Assembly: GCF_023898315.1 (NCBI RefSeq)
Contig: NC_064618.1
Location: 187,479,548 to 187,543,547 of the forward strand
Source of the DNA: Schistocerca nitens
Taxonomy: Eukaryota; Arthropoda; Insecta; Orthoptera; Acrididae
DNA length: 64,000 nucleotides
Direction: 5' to 3'
Part shown: positions 36,121 through 47,639 of the stretch, one piece after another
How positions within the stretch are numbered: the stretch's first letter is position 1
How the letters are laid out: every line of letters starts with the position of its first letter
Notes under the pieces: generated by a model
The model's database searches: none
Seen by the model: only the letters and a program-made list of their open reading frames with translations
Told to the model about the DNA's origin: nothing
Made by a program: the position numbers and the translations under genes

Positions 36121-38114
36121 ATGCCCCTTTGGCTGAGAAAAAGAACTAGTTTAACTATTGTACATTTTTTTATCAGTCCACGTAGTCCACGTAGATTTGC
36201 TACTCTCAAGATGCAAATGATTAGTTTCAATGTTGTTTTACACATGATTAAATTATAGTTGAATCGAGTACTTTAAATGACTTCAGTGACTGTATTATCT
36301 CGGAAATTGCTGCGGGTACTTCCCGGATTAACCTATCCCCCCTCCCCAACTCATTTGGATTCACTGGACTCGGAAAACCGGGAATAAAACCGTCCTAGGG
36401 GCTTCAAGAAAATACAGACTCCTACTTTTAACAGTCAGGCTTGACATGATTGAAATAAAATATGCTGGAAAATGCAATGTTATGACTCTATTGTAAGAAT
36501 CTGAGATAATGATTGTTTTTTTCATGGTGGTATATCGGAACCATTTCCAAAGTCACTCATTTATCGAATGTCATAAGAATTTGCTGCTGACGTCGTAAGA
36601 CCGCCCTCGTGTCGAGCTGTTGGACCGCAGACAGGTAGTGGCTGCTGCTATACCGCCTCCGGCCGAGTCGGAGGGGTGTCGGTTGCTGTCGGCTGCATCG
36701 TGGTTTGGATCTGCTGCTGGCTAGAAGTCGCGCTGCAGCAGGTCTTGTATCTCTTTCCCACGTCCCTCAGTTTAAGACGGGTACATGAAATGTTAAAATA
36801 TAAGCATCAGTGACAAGATAATTACTATTCTCATCCTGTGGAAAAGTTTATTAGAGTCCATTTCACTTGCATTCACACGGATGGAATTAGACTGTTTTTG
36901 GAGTATGTTCTGTATTTTGAAACTGTTCAACACAAAGTAGTGATTCACATGTAAGTTTATCACAATATGCACATTTTGAACACTACACCGTTAATCATAC
37001 AAGTGTCCGTAGTGTTCATCGTTTACTTAAGCGTAATGTAAATATTTTCGCGACGCGCTGCGTAGCTTACGTTGCATTAATGTTTTGCCGCGCGGCTGGC
37101 TGTACAGTCTCTCACATAAATTTGGCACGAGGAGACGCTTCGTATCAAACTATTAAAGGTCGTCAGTTCAAGTTAATTATTAATACAGTCAACAGTACTC
37201 AACGTTCATAGCGTTGCTTCTAACTTTGACATTCCAAGGTTACGTGATCACAGGTTTTATCACTGTTCATCATTATTCACAATGTAAATCACAGTTCTTC
37301 ACGTGTCCACTAGTTCCTGCTAAACACATTTCACTGTTCTGATTGCTGTCAGTAGTTTTCACAGTTCTGAACAGACAATCTATATGCAAATGACACTTTT
37401 CAAGTAATGAGGTCTGGTACACTTGCACATAAGTTCATATTACCATGACTGAATAACAAAATTTAAAATTTTACACTGCCAAATGAGCATGAGACAATAT
37501 AAAACTTTCAGATTCTATTACATTATCTTGACCATGAGATCATTACTGAACTGTCCAGATAGAAGTACATTTCCATTTTTATAACGGATACATAATATTT
37601 ATATCTTTCCATTTTTAATTTTTGAATTGTTGTTCACCATGCTTTTGGGACAGATGTCCATGTTTGGTTTACCTAACCGGAATGTTACTCGTAAGAGCAG
37701 TTTAAATGACTTTGTAATGAAACCGTGTACGTAAATCAGTACACATTCAGATTTCGCTTCACTAGTGGTCAAAGCAGTATATATAATTATTTTAGTTTTA
37801 TTTTTTTCTCAGTCATACAGCTCACACACCACCAACACTCGCCACGTATGTGTCTACATGACTCAATCTTATGTAAATATTTTTGTTATATCCATTCTTA
37901 CACACGAACAAGTATATTATTTAAGCATTTTAATCATTTCTATCCTTCGTATAGGAAGGTAAAATTCCTCACATTTAATGCAACAACCCTCAAGTATTTA
38001 TCAAGTCATTTATCCCTTTTAGAGTAAAAATACATTTATTGTGGGGATTCGTTACTCCTTGTTCAAATAATTGAAGAACATTACAGTGTAATACTTGACA
38101 TAAAAGCTTATAAA
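36121..38114. other. Internal region of the LTR element, no coding recognised
   Basis: This is where pol downstream of protease and the 3' leader would lie, but no reverse transcriptase, RNase H or integrase motif is found on either strand. Contains a GC-richer patch at about 36590-36770. It is either an internal deletion filled with other DNA, or a non-autonomous derivative. Confidence 0.5.
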
Positions 38115-38189
38115 CTAATACATACATAATATTATCATATTTTTACTGATAATTATTTTACCATAAACATTATATTTACAGTTATGAGG

Positions 38190-39039
38190 TAGTGACTTGC
38201 ACTTCTGAATGGTCCTTCCTATCCCTTCGTTTTTCTTAGTCCAGGGGACCGAGTAAGATGCTCTGCAATAGGTCTTGTGAGGATATACTTTCATATTATA
38301 CTGGTAATCTTTTATGATTCCTGGGCGTTCAGTGAATACTTCGAGGTATCCTGATAGTAATTCTGTTAATTGTCTAGCCTCTGAAGCATTAAGGCAAGTT
38401 GCCTCCTGTGCTTTCCCGCCTATTGTAGTGACGATGTCACTCACGTTGCTGGGTGCATCGTTATTTCGATTATTGTGACACATCTGTGGGTGCTTATGAT
38501 TCAACACTAACAACTTCTGTTTGCTGACAGAAAGATTCATTTTTCTCATCAGCGGAAGGTTCGCACCGAACTCCCGAATCAGCATTAATGTTATCGGGCG
38601 CTGTTGGTACTTCAGTGCACATGTCCCACGGGCGAGATGAATTACAGCTTCCCTTTCCCGAAGGAACTCAAGACCCAGAAGCACCGGTACTGACAAGTTA
38701 TCCATTAGTAGGAACGTGCATAATAAGCAATCACTTCCCAAGGAAACTTCCACCTGTGTCTGGTATTTTATACTCTGTGCCTTTTTTTCCCAATGTCCCT
38801 ATAACCTTACAATTTTCAACCGGCAAAATGGGCAATCTCTTTATCTCCGATACCTTCTTGAAAAACTGCGTGTTCGTAACTGATACATTCGCACCTGTGT
38901 CAAGCAGAATAGTAGTTGTTACACCATTTACAGATCCGGTGACACTTGCCTGGATATTTTCCCTTTGTGGCTTATCAGAGACAGCAGGTACCTGATATAG
39001 CTCATCTTCTATCCTGTTGCCATCCTGATACCGTACCAT
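38190..39039 (-). pseudogene. Gypsy-type aspartic protease and start of the RT linker
   Basis: The minus-strand ORF from 39039 contains ILLDTGANVSVTN, with the retropepsin active-site triad DTG intact (about 38890-38930). It then shifts frame near 38740. The next frame (38753 on) has VPVLLGLEFLRE, the G-x-D/E-like second conserved protease block, followed by a spacer and GIIKDYQYNMKVYPHKTYCR, which in intact elements leads into reverse transcriptase. The RT is not there. The protease would process the Gag-Pol precursor inside the particle. Confidence 0.72.
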
Positions 39040-39116
39040 GTTTATTTTTTGTTCTGTCTACCTATTGCCTTCATTGTTGGCCTCGGTCACCTTGCGAAGG
39101 CCTACAGGGACCGAAA

Positions 39117-41216
39117 TCAGTTAGTTGGCTTCTGAGTGTTTTGTTTTGCTTCCGAAGGTACCTCCACGATTCTAACATTTTGTGAGTTATCAGTCGGAGG
39201 TAGCCTGCTTGGATCCCACCACGGTGGATATTGATTGCTTGGTATAGGTATGGCCTGTACATAATTTATTGGCTGACCAGAATTTATAGAATTTTGCTGC
39301 GGCTGCCAATGATTGGCTCTGGCTGTCGCCAATATTCACGGTCACCCCGTATATTTTTAGGCTTGTCTTTATATGGACTGTCTGACCTGTTGTCAGTTGT
39401 CTCTTTCGTTTGCTATTGTTATTGGTTGGGTTTTCATTGTGTTACGGCCTCTGATTACATTCGGTTGTTGGTTTTCTTCGGCATTTTGATGATTACTGTT
39501 ATTATTATTATTAGGGAAACCAAAATTTTGGTTGTATGGATTCCTACTACTATTATTATTGTTGTATTTTCCTTTACTACTACCTTTATTTTTCTTTTTC
39601 TTTGGACTACCTTCGCCCCTATTTCCATTATTTCCATTCCATGAATTTTTTCTATTAGGACTATTATTATTGCTGATCACGTCAGAATGTTTTCTGGCGT
39701 CTTCTTGCAATAGATCCAGAGAATCAATTACAGACAGAAATTCTTTCAGATCGGTGTCTGTAACATTAAATAATTTTTCTCTAATATGTATGGGTAATCT
39801 AGCTTTTAACACTCGCAATAAGTCTCTGGTGGTTACTGGCTCATCCCAGTACCGGGTCATGTTAATATATTTTTCAAAGTACTTTCTTAAGGAACCTCAC
39901 TTCGGATTGTACATTTCTGCATTGTAAACTATTTTACGGAGTCGCTCTTGAGTAGAAGCTGACCCGAATTGATCAAGGATCGCCTTCTCAAAGTCGTGGA
40001 GAGTCTTGCAAGTTTCTGCTGCATTTAATGCCCAGAGCGACTCATCACCAGAAATATGCGAAACCACAAACTGTATTTTCTGTTCTTCCGACCATGATTT
40101 GGAAGAACACTTTTGAAGTTTCGAATGAAAACTACTGGATGTATGTTTTTCTTGCTTTCTTCGTTAAATATTTGAAACTGTCTATGCTTAATTAGGCTTT
40201 CTTCATGCATCAAAGTCGTTAAGTGCATGGAATTGCTATCATTCGCAGGTGGTGTGGTTACTTCATTACAAGTACATTCTGTTCCACTATTATTGTTCCT
40301 TGGTGTCACATATTGCTCTGGTAATATCGGTTGATTACCAAAATTTTGTCTTCCTTCTGGTGCAGTAAAATTCGCCGTCAGATTATCTGCGATCTTTTCC
40401 CTGTCAGTACCAGTGTTGCCATTACTGCATACTGTCAGATTTTCAAAGTTTTGATTTTCAGGGCTCAGCACCCTGGCTACTTCTGTTCGGGCTTGCTTTC
40501 GGATTTCCGAGGGAATGTCCTCCTGCATTGTTTCCACAGCGGTAGTCAAGGCATTGAATTGGTTCTCTAGTCTATCTACTTGTTTGAATACTATTGACCT
40601 GAACTGGAATGTTTGTTAACGTTTCAATAGTGGTTTTTACTGCATCGATCTCCTGCTTAAAATGGATAGTAATAGCATTATCACGATCGACCTACACTTG
40701 ATTTACCCTACTGACTATTTCTTTATCTCTTTCCAGAAAAATATTGTTTATCTTTTCCGTAAATTTCTTTTCCTTTTCTTGGTCCCTGAGCTCTTGTTGC
40801 TGTTTTTCTATAAGCTTTTCCTGTCTACGTTTTTCCTTTTCCTGCTGACGTTGTCTTTCACGCTCCTGCTCTTTAAGCTCGCGTTGTTTTTCACACTCCT
40901 GCTCTTTAATAGTAAACTTTTCAAAAAATGCTGTTAGCATATCCTGTATGGACACAGCTTGAGCGTTGCTAACTTCTGCCCCTTGCCCAGAAGAAATATA
41001 GTCATTAATTCCTAACTGATTGAATCCAGGAGTGTCAGTTTGTTTTGGAAACTCCTCGGTTTTACTATCACTCTGGACATCAGTTTCTAAATTATCGTTC
41101 AAAATTAAATTTTCTAATAATTCGACAGAATTTTGGGAAGATTGTTCTACCTGAGACTCTGATGCCATCTCTGCATCAGTATGCTCACTCGGATTATTTT
41201 TCTGTTGTTTAACCAT
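39117..41216 (-). pseudogene. Gypsy-type Gag, frameshifted
   Basis: The likely start is the ATG at 41216 (MVKQQKNN). Order along the protein: an acidic N-terminal region; a charged coiled coil of Glu/Gln/Lys/Arg repeats (about 40700-40920); a capsid-like part with FIRNFKSVLP (about 40090-40130) and, across a frameshift, FEKAILDQFGSASTQERL (about 39930-39990); then LKARLPIHIREKLF; and an Asn/Lys-rich tail at 39400-39680. No CCHC zinc knuckle is visible. At least two frame changes separate the pieces, so it cannot make a full Gag. Confidence 0.68.
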
Positions 41217-41668
41217 TCTCTCAGCAATATAGCACAACCAATATATAAATCACTGACAAGCACCAATTGACACAAAATAATCTTATAACTAACACATATA
41301 CACAAATAACACTTTAAAATATTCTTCTCGCAGCCAGTATATTCAATTAATACTACTTATGGCTACCTCTGAACGTTTGCTGTGTTGTTCAGGGATTTGG
41401 TATTCAACTGATTTATAAATGGAAATGATAATCTTATTTTATTACATTGAGTAATTACTAAATTATTTTTCTCCCAGCTAAAGATTTGATCAAGTTGTTA
41501 AAGAACTGCAAGTTAACGTCATGTTAAAGTGTTGTCTGTAAGTTGTGTGTAACTAAATCACAGTTCATACAACAGATTCCTTACAACTATTGATTAAGAT
41601 GGAAGCAGTTATCTTCATCAAAATGATTATTAAAACCACCGAATATCAGCCGCGTACAACAATCACGC

Positions 41669-41749
41669 AGACTCCATGGTCTAGGGGTAGCGTCTTTGAT
41701 TCATAATCAAAACGTCTTCGGTCCCGGGTTCGATCCCCGCCACTGCCTA
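41669..41749 (+). repeat. tRNA-like sequence with CAT anticodon at the LINE 5' end
   Basis: D arm GGTCTAGGGGTAGCGTC, anticodon stem TTTGA/TCAAA closing the loop TTCATAA (anticodon CAT), and T arm with TTCGATC. A box (TGGTCTAGGGGTAGCG) and B box (GGTTCGATCCC) are both well preserved. The 5' and 3' strands of the acceptor stem do not pair, so it is not a functional tRNA gene. It could serve as an internal RNA polymerase III promoter for the LINE. Confidence 0.8.
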
Positions 41750-41770
41750 AAATTTGATAAATAATCAGCA

Positions 41771-41823
41771 TTGGCGGCCGAAGACTTCCGGCATAAGAAG
41801 TCAGCCTCATTCTGCCAACGGCC
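41771..41823 (+). promoter_or_regulatory. Structured segment in the LINE 5' UTR
   Basis: Inverted repeats TTGGC/GCCAA (41771-41775 with 41814-41818), GGCCG/CGGCC (41776-41780 with 41819-41823) and GACTTC/GAAGTC (41783-41788 with 41797-41802). The first two would cross, so the RNA could form a pseudoknot around a hairpin. Confidence 0.4.
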
Positions 41824-42027
41824 TTGTCAAAGAGGGCGGAGGAGCGGATAGAGGATCAGGGCACTCTCTTGTCGTAGGGGTGGGAAATTGCCCCTAAAGG
41901 CGGAAGAATCAGCAATGATCAACGACATGAGGATGCAGAAGGCAATGGAAACCACTGCATTAAAGACACGTAACGTGTATCCACAGGACATGTGGCCTGT
42001 AATTGAAGAAGTGTCATGATGATCTCT

Positions 42028-42089
42028 CCATTGGCAAAAGATTCCGGAGTAGTCCCCCATTCGGATCTCCGAGAGGGGACTGCCAATGG
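42028..42089 (+). promoter_or_regulatory. Hairpin just upstream of the LINE start codon
   Basis: CCATTGGCA (42028-42036) pairs with TGCCAATGG (42081-42089), and AGTCCCC (42051-42057) with GGGGACT (42075-42081). The start codon at 42100 follows within 11 bases in an ACCATG context. Confidence 0.55.
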
Positions 42090-42099
42090 GGAGGTTACC

Positions 42100-44936
42100 A
42101 TGAGAAAAAGATTGAATAATCAACGAAATGATAACGTTCTACGAGTAGGGGCGTGGAATGTCAGAAGCTTGAACGTGGTAGGGAAACTAGAAAATCTGAA
42201 AATGGAAATGCAAAGGCTCAATCTAGATATAGTAGGGGGCAGTGAAGTGAAGTGGAAGGAAGACAAGGATTTCTGGTCAGATGAGTATCGGGTAATATCA
42301 ACAGCAGCAGAAAATGGTATAACAGGTGTAGGATTCGTTATAAATAGGAAGGTAGGGCAGAGGGTGTGTTACTGTGAACAGTTCAGTGACCGGGTTGTTC
42401 TAATCAGAATCGACAGCAGACCAACACCGACAACCATAGTTCAGGTATACATGCCGACGTCGCAAGCTGAAGATGGACAGATAGAGAATGTCTATGAGGA
42501 TATTGAAAGGGCAATGCAGTATGTAAAGGGGGACGAAAATCTAATAGTCATGGACGACTGGAATGCAGTTATAGGGGAAGGAGTAGAAGAAAAGGTTACA
42601 GGAGAATATGGGCTTGGGACAAGGAATGAGAGAGGAGAAAGAGTTCTGTAACAAATTTCAGCTAGTAATAGCGAATACCCTGTTCAAGAATCACAAGAGG
42701 AGGTATACTTGGAAAAGGCCGGGAGATACGGGAAGATTTCAATTAGATTACATCATGGTCAGACAGAGATTCCGAAATCAGATACTGGACTGTAAGGCGT
42801 ACCCAGGAGCAGATATAGACTCAGATCACAATATAATATTGATGAAGAGTAGGCTGAAGTTCAAGACGTTAGTCAGGAAAAATCAATACGCAAAGAAGTG
42901 GGATACGGAAGTACTAAGGGATAACGAGATACGTTTGAAGTTCTCTAACGCTATAGATACAGCAATAAGGAATAGCGAAGTAGGCAGTACAGTTGAAGAG
43001 GAATGGACATCTCTAAAAAGGGCCATCACAGAACTTGGGAAGGAAAACATAGGTACAAAGAAGGTAGCTGCGAAGAAACCATGGGTAATAGAAGAGATAC
43101 TTCAGTTGATTGATGAAAGGAGGAAGTACAAACATGTTCCGGGATAATCAGGAATACAGAAATACAAGTCGCTGAGGAATGAAATAATTGGGAAGTGCAG
43201 AGAAGCTAAGACGAAATGGCTGCAGGAAAAATGTGAAGACGTCGAAAAAGATATGATTGCCGGAAGGACAGACTCAGAATACAGGCAAGTCAAAAAAACC
43301 TTTGGTGACATTAAAAAAAGCAACGGTGGTAACATTAAGGGTGCAACGGAAATTCCACTGTTAAATGCAGAGGAGAGAGCAGATAGGTGGAAAGAATACA
43401 TTGAAAGCCTCTATGAGGGTGAAGATTAGTCTGATGTAATACAAGAAGAAACAGGAGTCGATTTAGAAGAGATAAGGGATCCAGTATTAGAATCGGAATT
43501 TATAAGAGATTTGGAGGACTTACGATCAAATAAGGCAGAAGGGATAGATAACATTCCATCAGAATTTCTAAAATCATTGGGGGAAGTGGCAACAAAACGA
43601 CTATTCACGTTGGTGTGTAGAATATATGAGTCTGGCGACATACCATCTGACTTTCAGAAAAGCATCATCCACACAATTCCGAAGACGGCAAGAGCTGACA
43701 AGTGCGAGAATTATCGCACAATCAGCTTAACAGCTCATGCATCGAAGCTGCTTACAAGAATAATACACAGAGGAATGGAAAAGAAAATTGAGAATGCGCT
43801 AGGTGACGATCAGTTTGGCTTTAGGAAAAGTAAAGGGACGAGAGAGGCAATTCTGACGTTACGGCTAATAATGAAAGCAAGGCTAAAGAAAAATCAAGAC
43901 ACTTTCATAGGATTTGCCGACTTGGAAAAAGCGTTCGACAATTTAAAATGGTGCAAGCTGTTCGGGATTCTGAAAAAAGTAGGGGTAAGCTATAGAGAGA
44001 GACGGGTCATATACAATATGTACAACAACCAAGAGGGAATAATAAGAGTGGACGATCAAGAACGAAGTGCTCGTATTAAGAAGGGTGTAAGACAAGGCTG
44101 TAGCCTTTCGCCCCTACTCCTCAATCTGTACATCGAAGAAGCAATGATTGAAATAAAAGAAAGGTCCAGGAGTGGAATTAAAATACAACGTGAAAGGATA
44201 TCAATGATGTGATTCGCTGATGACATTGCTATCCTAAGTGAAAGTCAAGAAGAATTAAATGATCTGCTGAACGGAAGTCTAATGAGTACACAGTATGGTC
44301 TGAGAGTAAATCGGAGAAAGACAAAGGTAACGAGAAGTAGTAGAAATGAGAACAGCGAGAGACTTAACATCAGGATTGATGGTCACGAAGTCAATGAAGT
44401 TAAGGAACTCTGCTACCTAGGCAGTAAAATAACCAACGACGGACGGAGCCAGGAGGACATCAAAAGCAGACTCGCTATGGCAAAAAAGGCATTTCTGGCC
44501 AAGTGAAGTCTACTAATATCAAATACCGGCCTTAATTTGAGGAAGAAATTTCTGAGGATGTACGTCTGGAGTACAGCATTGTATGGTAGTGAAACATGGA
44601 CTGTGGGAACAGAAGAGAATCGAAGCATTTGAGATGTGGTGCTGTAGACGAATGTTGAAAATTAGGTGGACTGATAAGGTAAGGAATGAGGTGGTTCTAT
44701 GCAGAATCGGAGAGGAAAGGAATATGTGGAAAACACTGATAAGGAGAAGGGACAGAATGATAGGAAATCTGCTAAGACATGAGGGAATGACTTCCATGGT
44801 ACTACTACAGGGAGCTGTAGAGGGCAGAAACTGTAGAGGAAGACAGAGATTGGAATACGTCAAGCAAATAATTGAGGACGTAGGTTGCAAGTGCTACTCT
44901 GAGATGAAGAGGTTAGCACAGGAAAGGAATTCGTAG
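42100..44936 (+). pseudogene. RTE endonuclease-reverse transcriptase, four stops and two frameshifts
   Basis: The start is ATG 42100 (MRKRLNNQRN), chosen over the in-frame ATG 42016 because it has the better context and follows the hairpin. The endonuclease has VGAWNVRSLN, then GGSEVKWKED and further on DSDHNIILMKSRL. The RT has LRSNKAEGIDNIPSEF, TIPKTARADKCENYR, a FADLEKAFD motif, VRQGCSLSPLL and FADDIAIL. The C-terminal region has GSETWT, IEAFEMWCCRRM and DRMIGNLLRH. Lesions: a frameshift at 42610-42650; stops at 43144-43146, 43426-43428, 44210-44212 (directly before the catalytic FADD) and 44503-44505; and a frameshift near 44600. Two of the stops look like CGA to TGA changes. Confidence 0.9.
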
Positions 44937-44955
44937 CGGGCCGCATCAAACAAAA

Positions 44956-44981
44956 AATAAATAAATAAATAAATAAATAAA
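44956..44981 (+). repeat. (AAAT)n tail of the LINE
   Basis: About six AAAT units end exactly where the 3' target duplication begins. Confidence 0.9.
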
Positions 44982-45883
44982 ACAACAATCACGTATGTTA
45001 CCTGAAACAATAGTCTTCGCAACTCGAGCGTAATTAATTTCGGCTCCACACATCAGCTCGAAAAGTTTCCTATACGGATCGTGCTATGAGCATTGTTTTT
45101 AAAGAACCAATCTGATTCGAATCATTTTCATTGAAATGAGTTCGGGACCACCGGTGCACATTTATTTTCACACATTTGTATCACCTTCGGCATTTATTCT
45201 GCAGAGTTGCGTAATTTAAATTTGAATTTGCCGCTGAGATAATTGTTAAGATGGCGGCAGACAATTGATAGAGACTTTCTATTGTTAGAGCAAATAAGTG
45301 AATATTTAAAATGCTTATTAAACTCTATTAAATATTCTTTCGTATTGTGCACTATTTAGACTTCATCAAGCAAACATTTGATTTGTTTCTAAGGAAAACA
45401 CAGACAAAAACACGATACAAATCGCTATCATCAATGGCTGTGCTGCTTGCAGCGGAAAGAAATAATTAACACAGATAATGCTTACTGAGAGAGGAATTAA
45501 AGTTACAAATAATTAGTCACTCATATTTATAATAATAATGAACTGTATTTTTAAGTAATAATTAACAAATAATTACAGTTTCTTAACATACCTCAGTTCG
45601 ATTTGCGTCCGCAACCTACAAAAGCCAACCAACAAAAGGTAAAAGAAAAAAAGGAAGACAAACGCAGATCATAAAAGGAAATTACAATTACCATTGTCTT
45701 TGTATGATACACATCGATATGTCCAATTACATAATAGAATATTATATAAATAATTAATATTTATCATCGTTTTCATTCGTTTTCACTGTTTTTTCATACG
45801 TTGAATAGATAATGTTTATAACTGTTAGAGGCATAATTTTCTCTCGTCGCACTGTAGCTAAAATCTATCTCGTGAGTGATACA

Positions 45884-46690
45884 CATCATACAGTACCACT
45901 GGAACGATGTGGGTCAAGAAGCCGATCATGCCATCAATCGATTATGAAATTCGATAAATTATTTCCCGTGCACTGTTCTCACTGATGTCTGCTTCTGCCT
46001 CGGGTGAAGGTATCCTATCTGAAAGACAAATTGAGTCTCAAGCTGTATCCAACCCACCAGTGTTGTCAGTTTCTATAGCGAGTCCTCAATTACTTCCTTT
46101 TGTGATGCCTTCACCCCAACTGCTTACAACAACCTGTAATACTGTAATACCTGTAATACCTGTAATACTGTAAATCCACTCATATGAAATATAAGTATGG
46201 CACAGGATGTACACCTTTTAAGAGTGATTTGCACAGAATACCATCCTTTCTCTACAGCTGAATATATATAATTGCTGCAGACTGGGAGTTAGAGACGTTG
46301 ACAACGTTTTACGGCTTGGTTAATTATAATTTGGGCAAAGCCCAGTCTGCATCTTGAGTTATTTGAAAAAATTATTAAAGATTTGACCACCGCAAAGGCG
46401 GTCCGTCCTTCTTCTGATGCGTGGATGAGTGTAAACAACATTAGTTTCTATGCACTCACTGCACGTTTCGTAGATGAGAAGAGTGAACTAAGTCATACCT
46501 ATAAGGTGGTCACAATTCGAAGACAGACACACAGCAGAATACATCTCAGATTTGGTACTGCCAGTCATCACAAATACAATATCAGTGCTTCTGAAACTTC
46601 CACATATCCAGCGCTTTCTACAATCTCTAAACCTCACTGCGCAACGTGCAACTCAGAAGTGCATATTGAAAACTATTGATTTATATGTTG
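45884..46690 (+). pseudogene. hAT-type transposase, continuation after the LTR element
   Basis: Immediately after the second CATC the translation gives TVPLERCGSRSRS, which follows the BED finger ending HLKSKH at 34925 in the same frame. Further on (46380-46560) a plus-strand ORF has RPSSDAWMSVNNISFYALTA and RFVDEKSEL, matching the DDE-domain start of hAT transposases (T.D.WTS....Y...T.HFID). The region is interrupted by stops and ends before the C-terminal dimerisation domain, so this is a dead partial copy. Confidence 0.68.
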
Positions 46691-47639
46691 ATTGAAAGTA
46701 CGACCAAATTAGATAACAATGGTTTAGGGACTTAAGTTAAAAAGGCAATATACCTTCCTTTTACTTGTTTTTGTGAGTTAATGGTGGGTGTTTAGTCATG
46801 AAAAAGTGCTAGCTCGTTCCAGTGAATGACCAGGTCTGATTCGATCTCTGAAAAGAACAGTTTTGCCCATCTCAAGTAATAACACACTTCATACAGTTTC
46901 AACTTAAGCTCGCAGTAACAGGTCTAAGAGACATCCAAAATTCATAATACATGTACTACAACGGCACACAAATTTTTACCGCACTCTCACAAACAGTGGT
47001 GTTGTCTGTCGTACACGGTGCGATGAAATAATTTGTTTGTAGCGTTAGGGACTTTAAAACTTTTGTTGTACTCTACATTCTCAAGCATATCCCATAACTT
47101 ACAATATACTATATTTTACTAAAGCGCAATCGAACATCGCCTATTCGTTACCTCTGCGGATTGTCGCACGAGGGATACACCCAACAAGCTGCTTACAGCA
47201 TGTGAAACATCAATGTGAACTAACAAAAACGAGAAGGTCACCACTGGGCTCTTACAGCGGTATAAACAAAGCTCTTAAGATAAGACCGTTTTTTATAGCA
47301 ATGGGTGGTCGCTGGAAGAAAGTGCCAACCCACAAGTGCGTATTTAAAGTTACTGCTTAATACGAGATATATTCAAAGACAAGAATACAAAATCCATAAG
47401 ATATATAATTTTCGGATATAAACCCAGCTCTGCAAAACGTAATGACGAAATAGGTAAAGTAAAATAACATATTAAGTACTCTGTCGAAATGAACGACATT
47501 GGGAGACAATTTTATCAGAGGTGTCCCGGTTGTGCACAGAAAGCTGGACGTTACAGTACGTGACGTCTGCGTGATTAGCACCAGATGGGGACGGTCCGCG
47601 AAATAAGTTTTTTGGATGAACTGACATGGGGAAGAATAA
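46691..47639. other. No supported gene
   Basis: AT-rich DNA. ORFs on both strands at 47357-47701 have no domain. Confidence 0.4.

Larger units (their letters stand above)
41668..44981 (+). mobile_element. Full-length but dead RTE-type LINE
   Basis: Flanked by a perfect 12-bp target duplication ACAACAATCACG (41656-41667 and 44982-44993). It begins with a tRNA-like sequence and a structured 5' UTR, has a single endonuclease-RT frame, and ends in an (AAAT)n tail (about 44956-44981), as RTE elements typically do. It is 3.3 kb, the usual length for a complete RTE. A minus-strand relative lies at 48030-50520. Confidence 0.92.
34927..45883 (-). mobile_element. Ty3/Gypsy-type LTR retrotransposon, with nested LINE
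   Basis: Two direct repeats of about 1.19 kb bracket a minus-strand gag and protease region. Each repeat is of the form TG...CA, allowing for decay. The 4-bp sequence CATC at 34923-34926 and 45884-45887 is the target duplication. In a stretch of about 200 bp that I aligned by eye the LTRs differ at roughly 8% of sites, so the insertion is old. Only gag and protease are recognisable. Reverse transcriptase, RNase H and integrase are missing from 36121-38114, where they should be. Confidence 0.85.
41370..45883 (-). repeat. 5' LTR of the Gypsy-type element, split by the RTE LINE
   Basis: About 1,188 bp of LTR when the LINE and one copy of its target duplication (41668-44993) are discounted, matching the 1,194-bp partner. 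The LTR sequence resumes at 44994 with TATGTTACCTGAAACAA, exactly as at 35229 in the uninterrupted partner. Confidence 0.88.

Noticed and set aside
41669..41749. A functional tRNA-Met gene
   Set aside because: The acceptor-stem halves do not pair, and the sequence lies inside the LINE's target-duplication boundary.
46129..46170. Short CTGTAATAC direct repeats
   Set aside because: Only three or four imperfect copies within 40 bp, too little to define an element.
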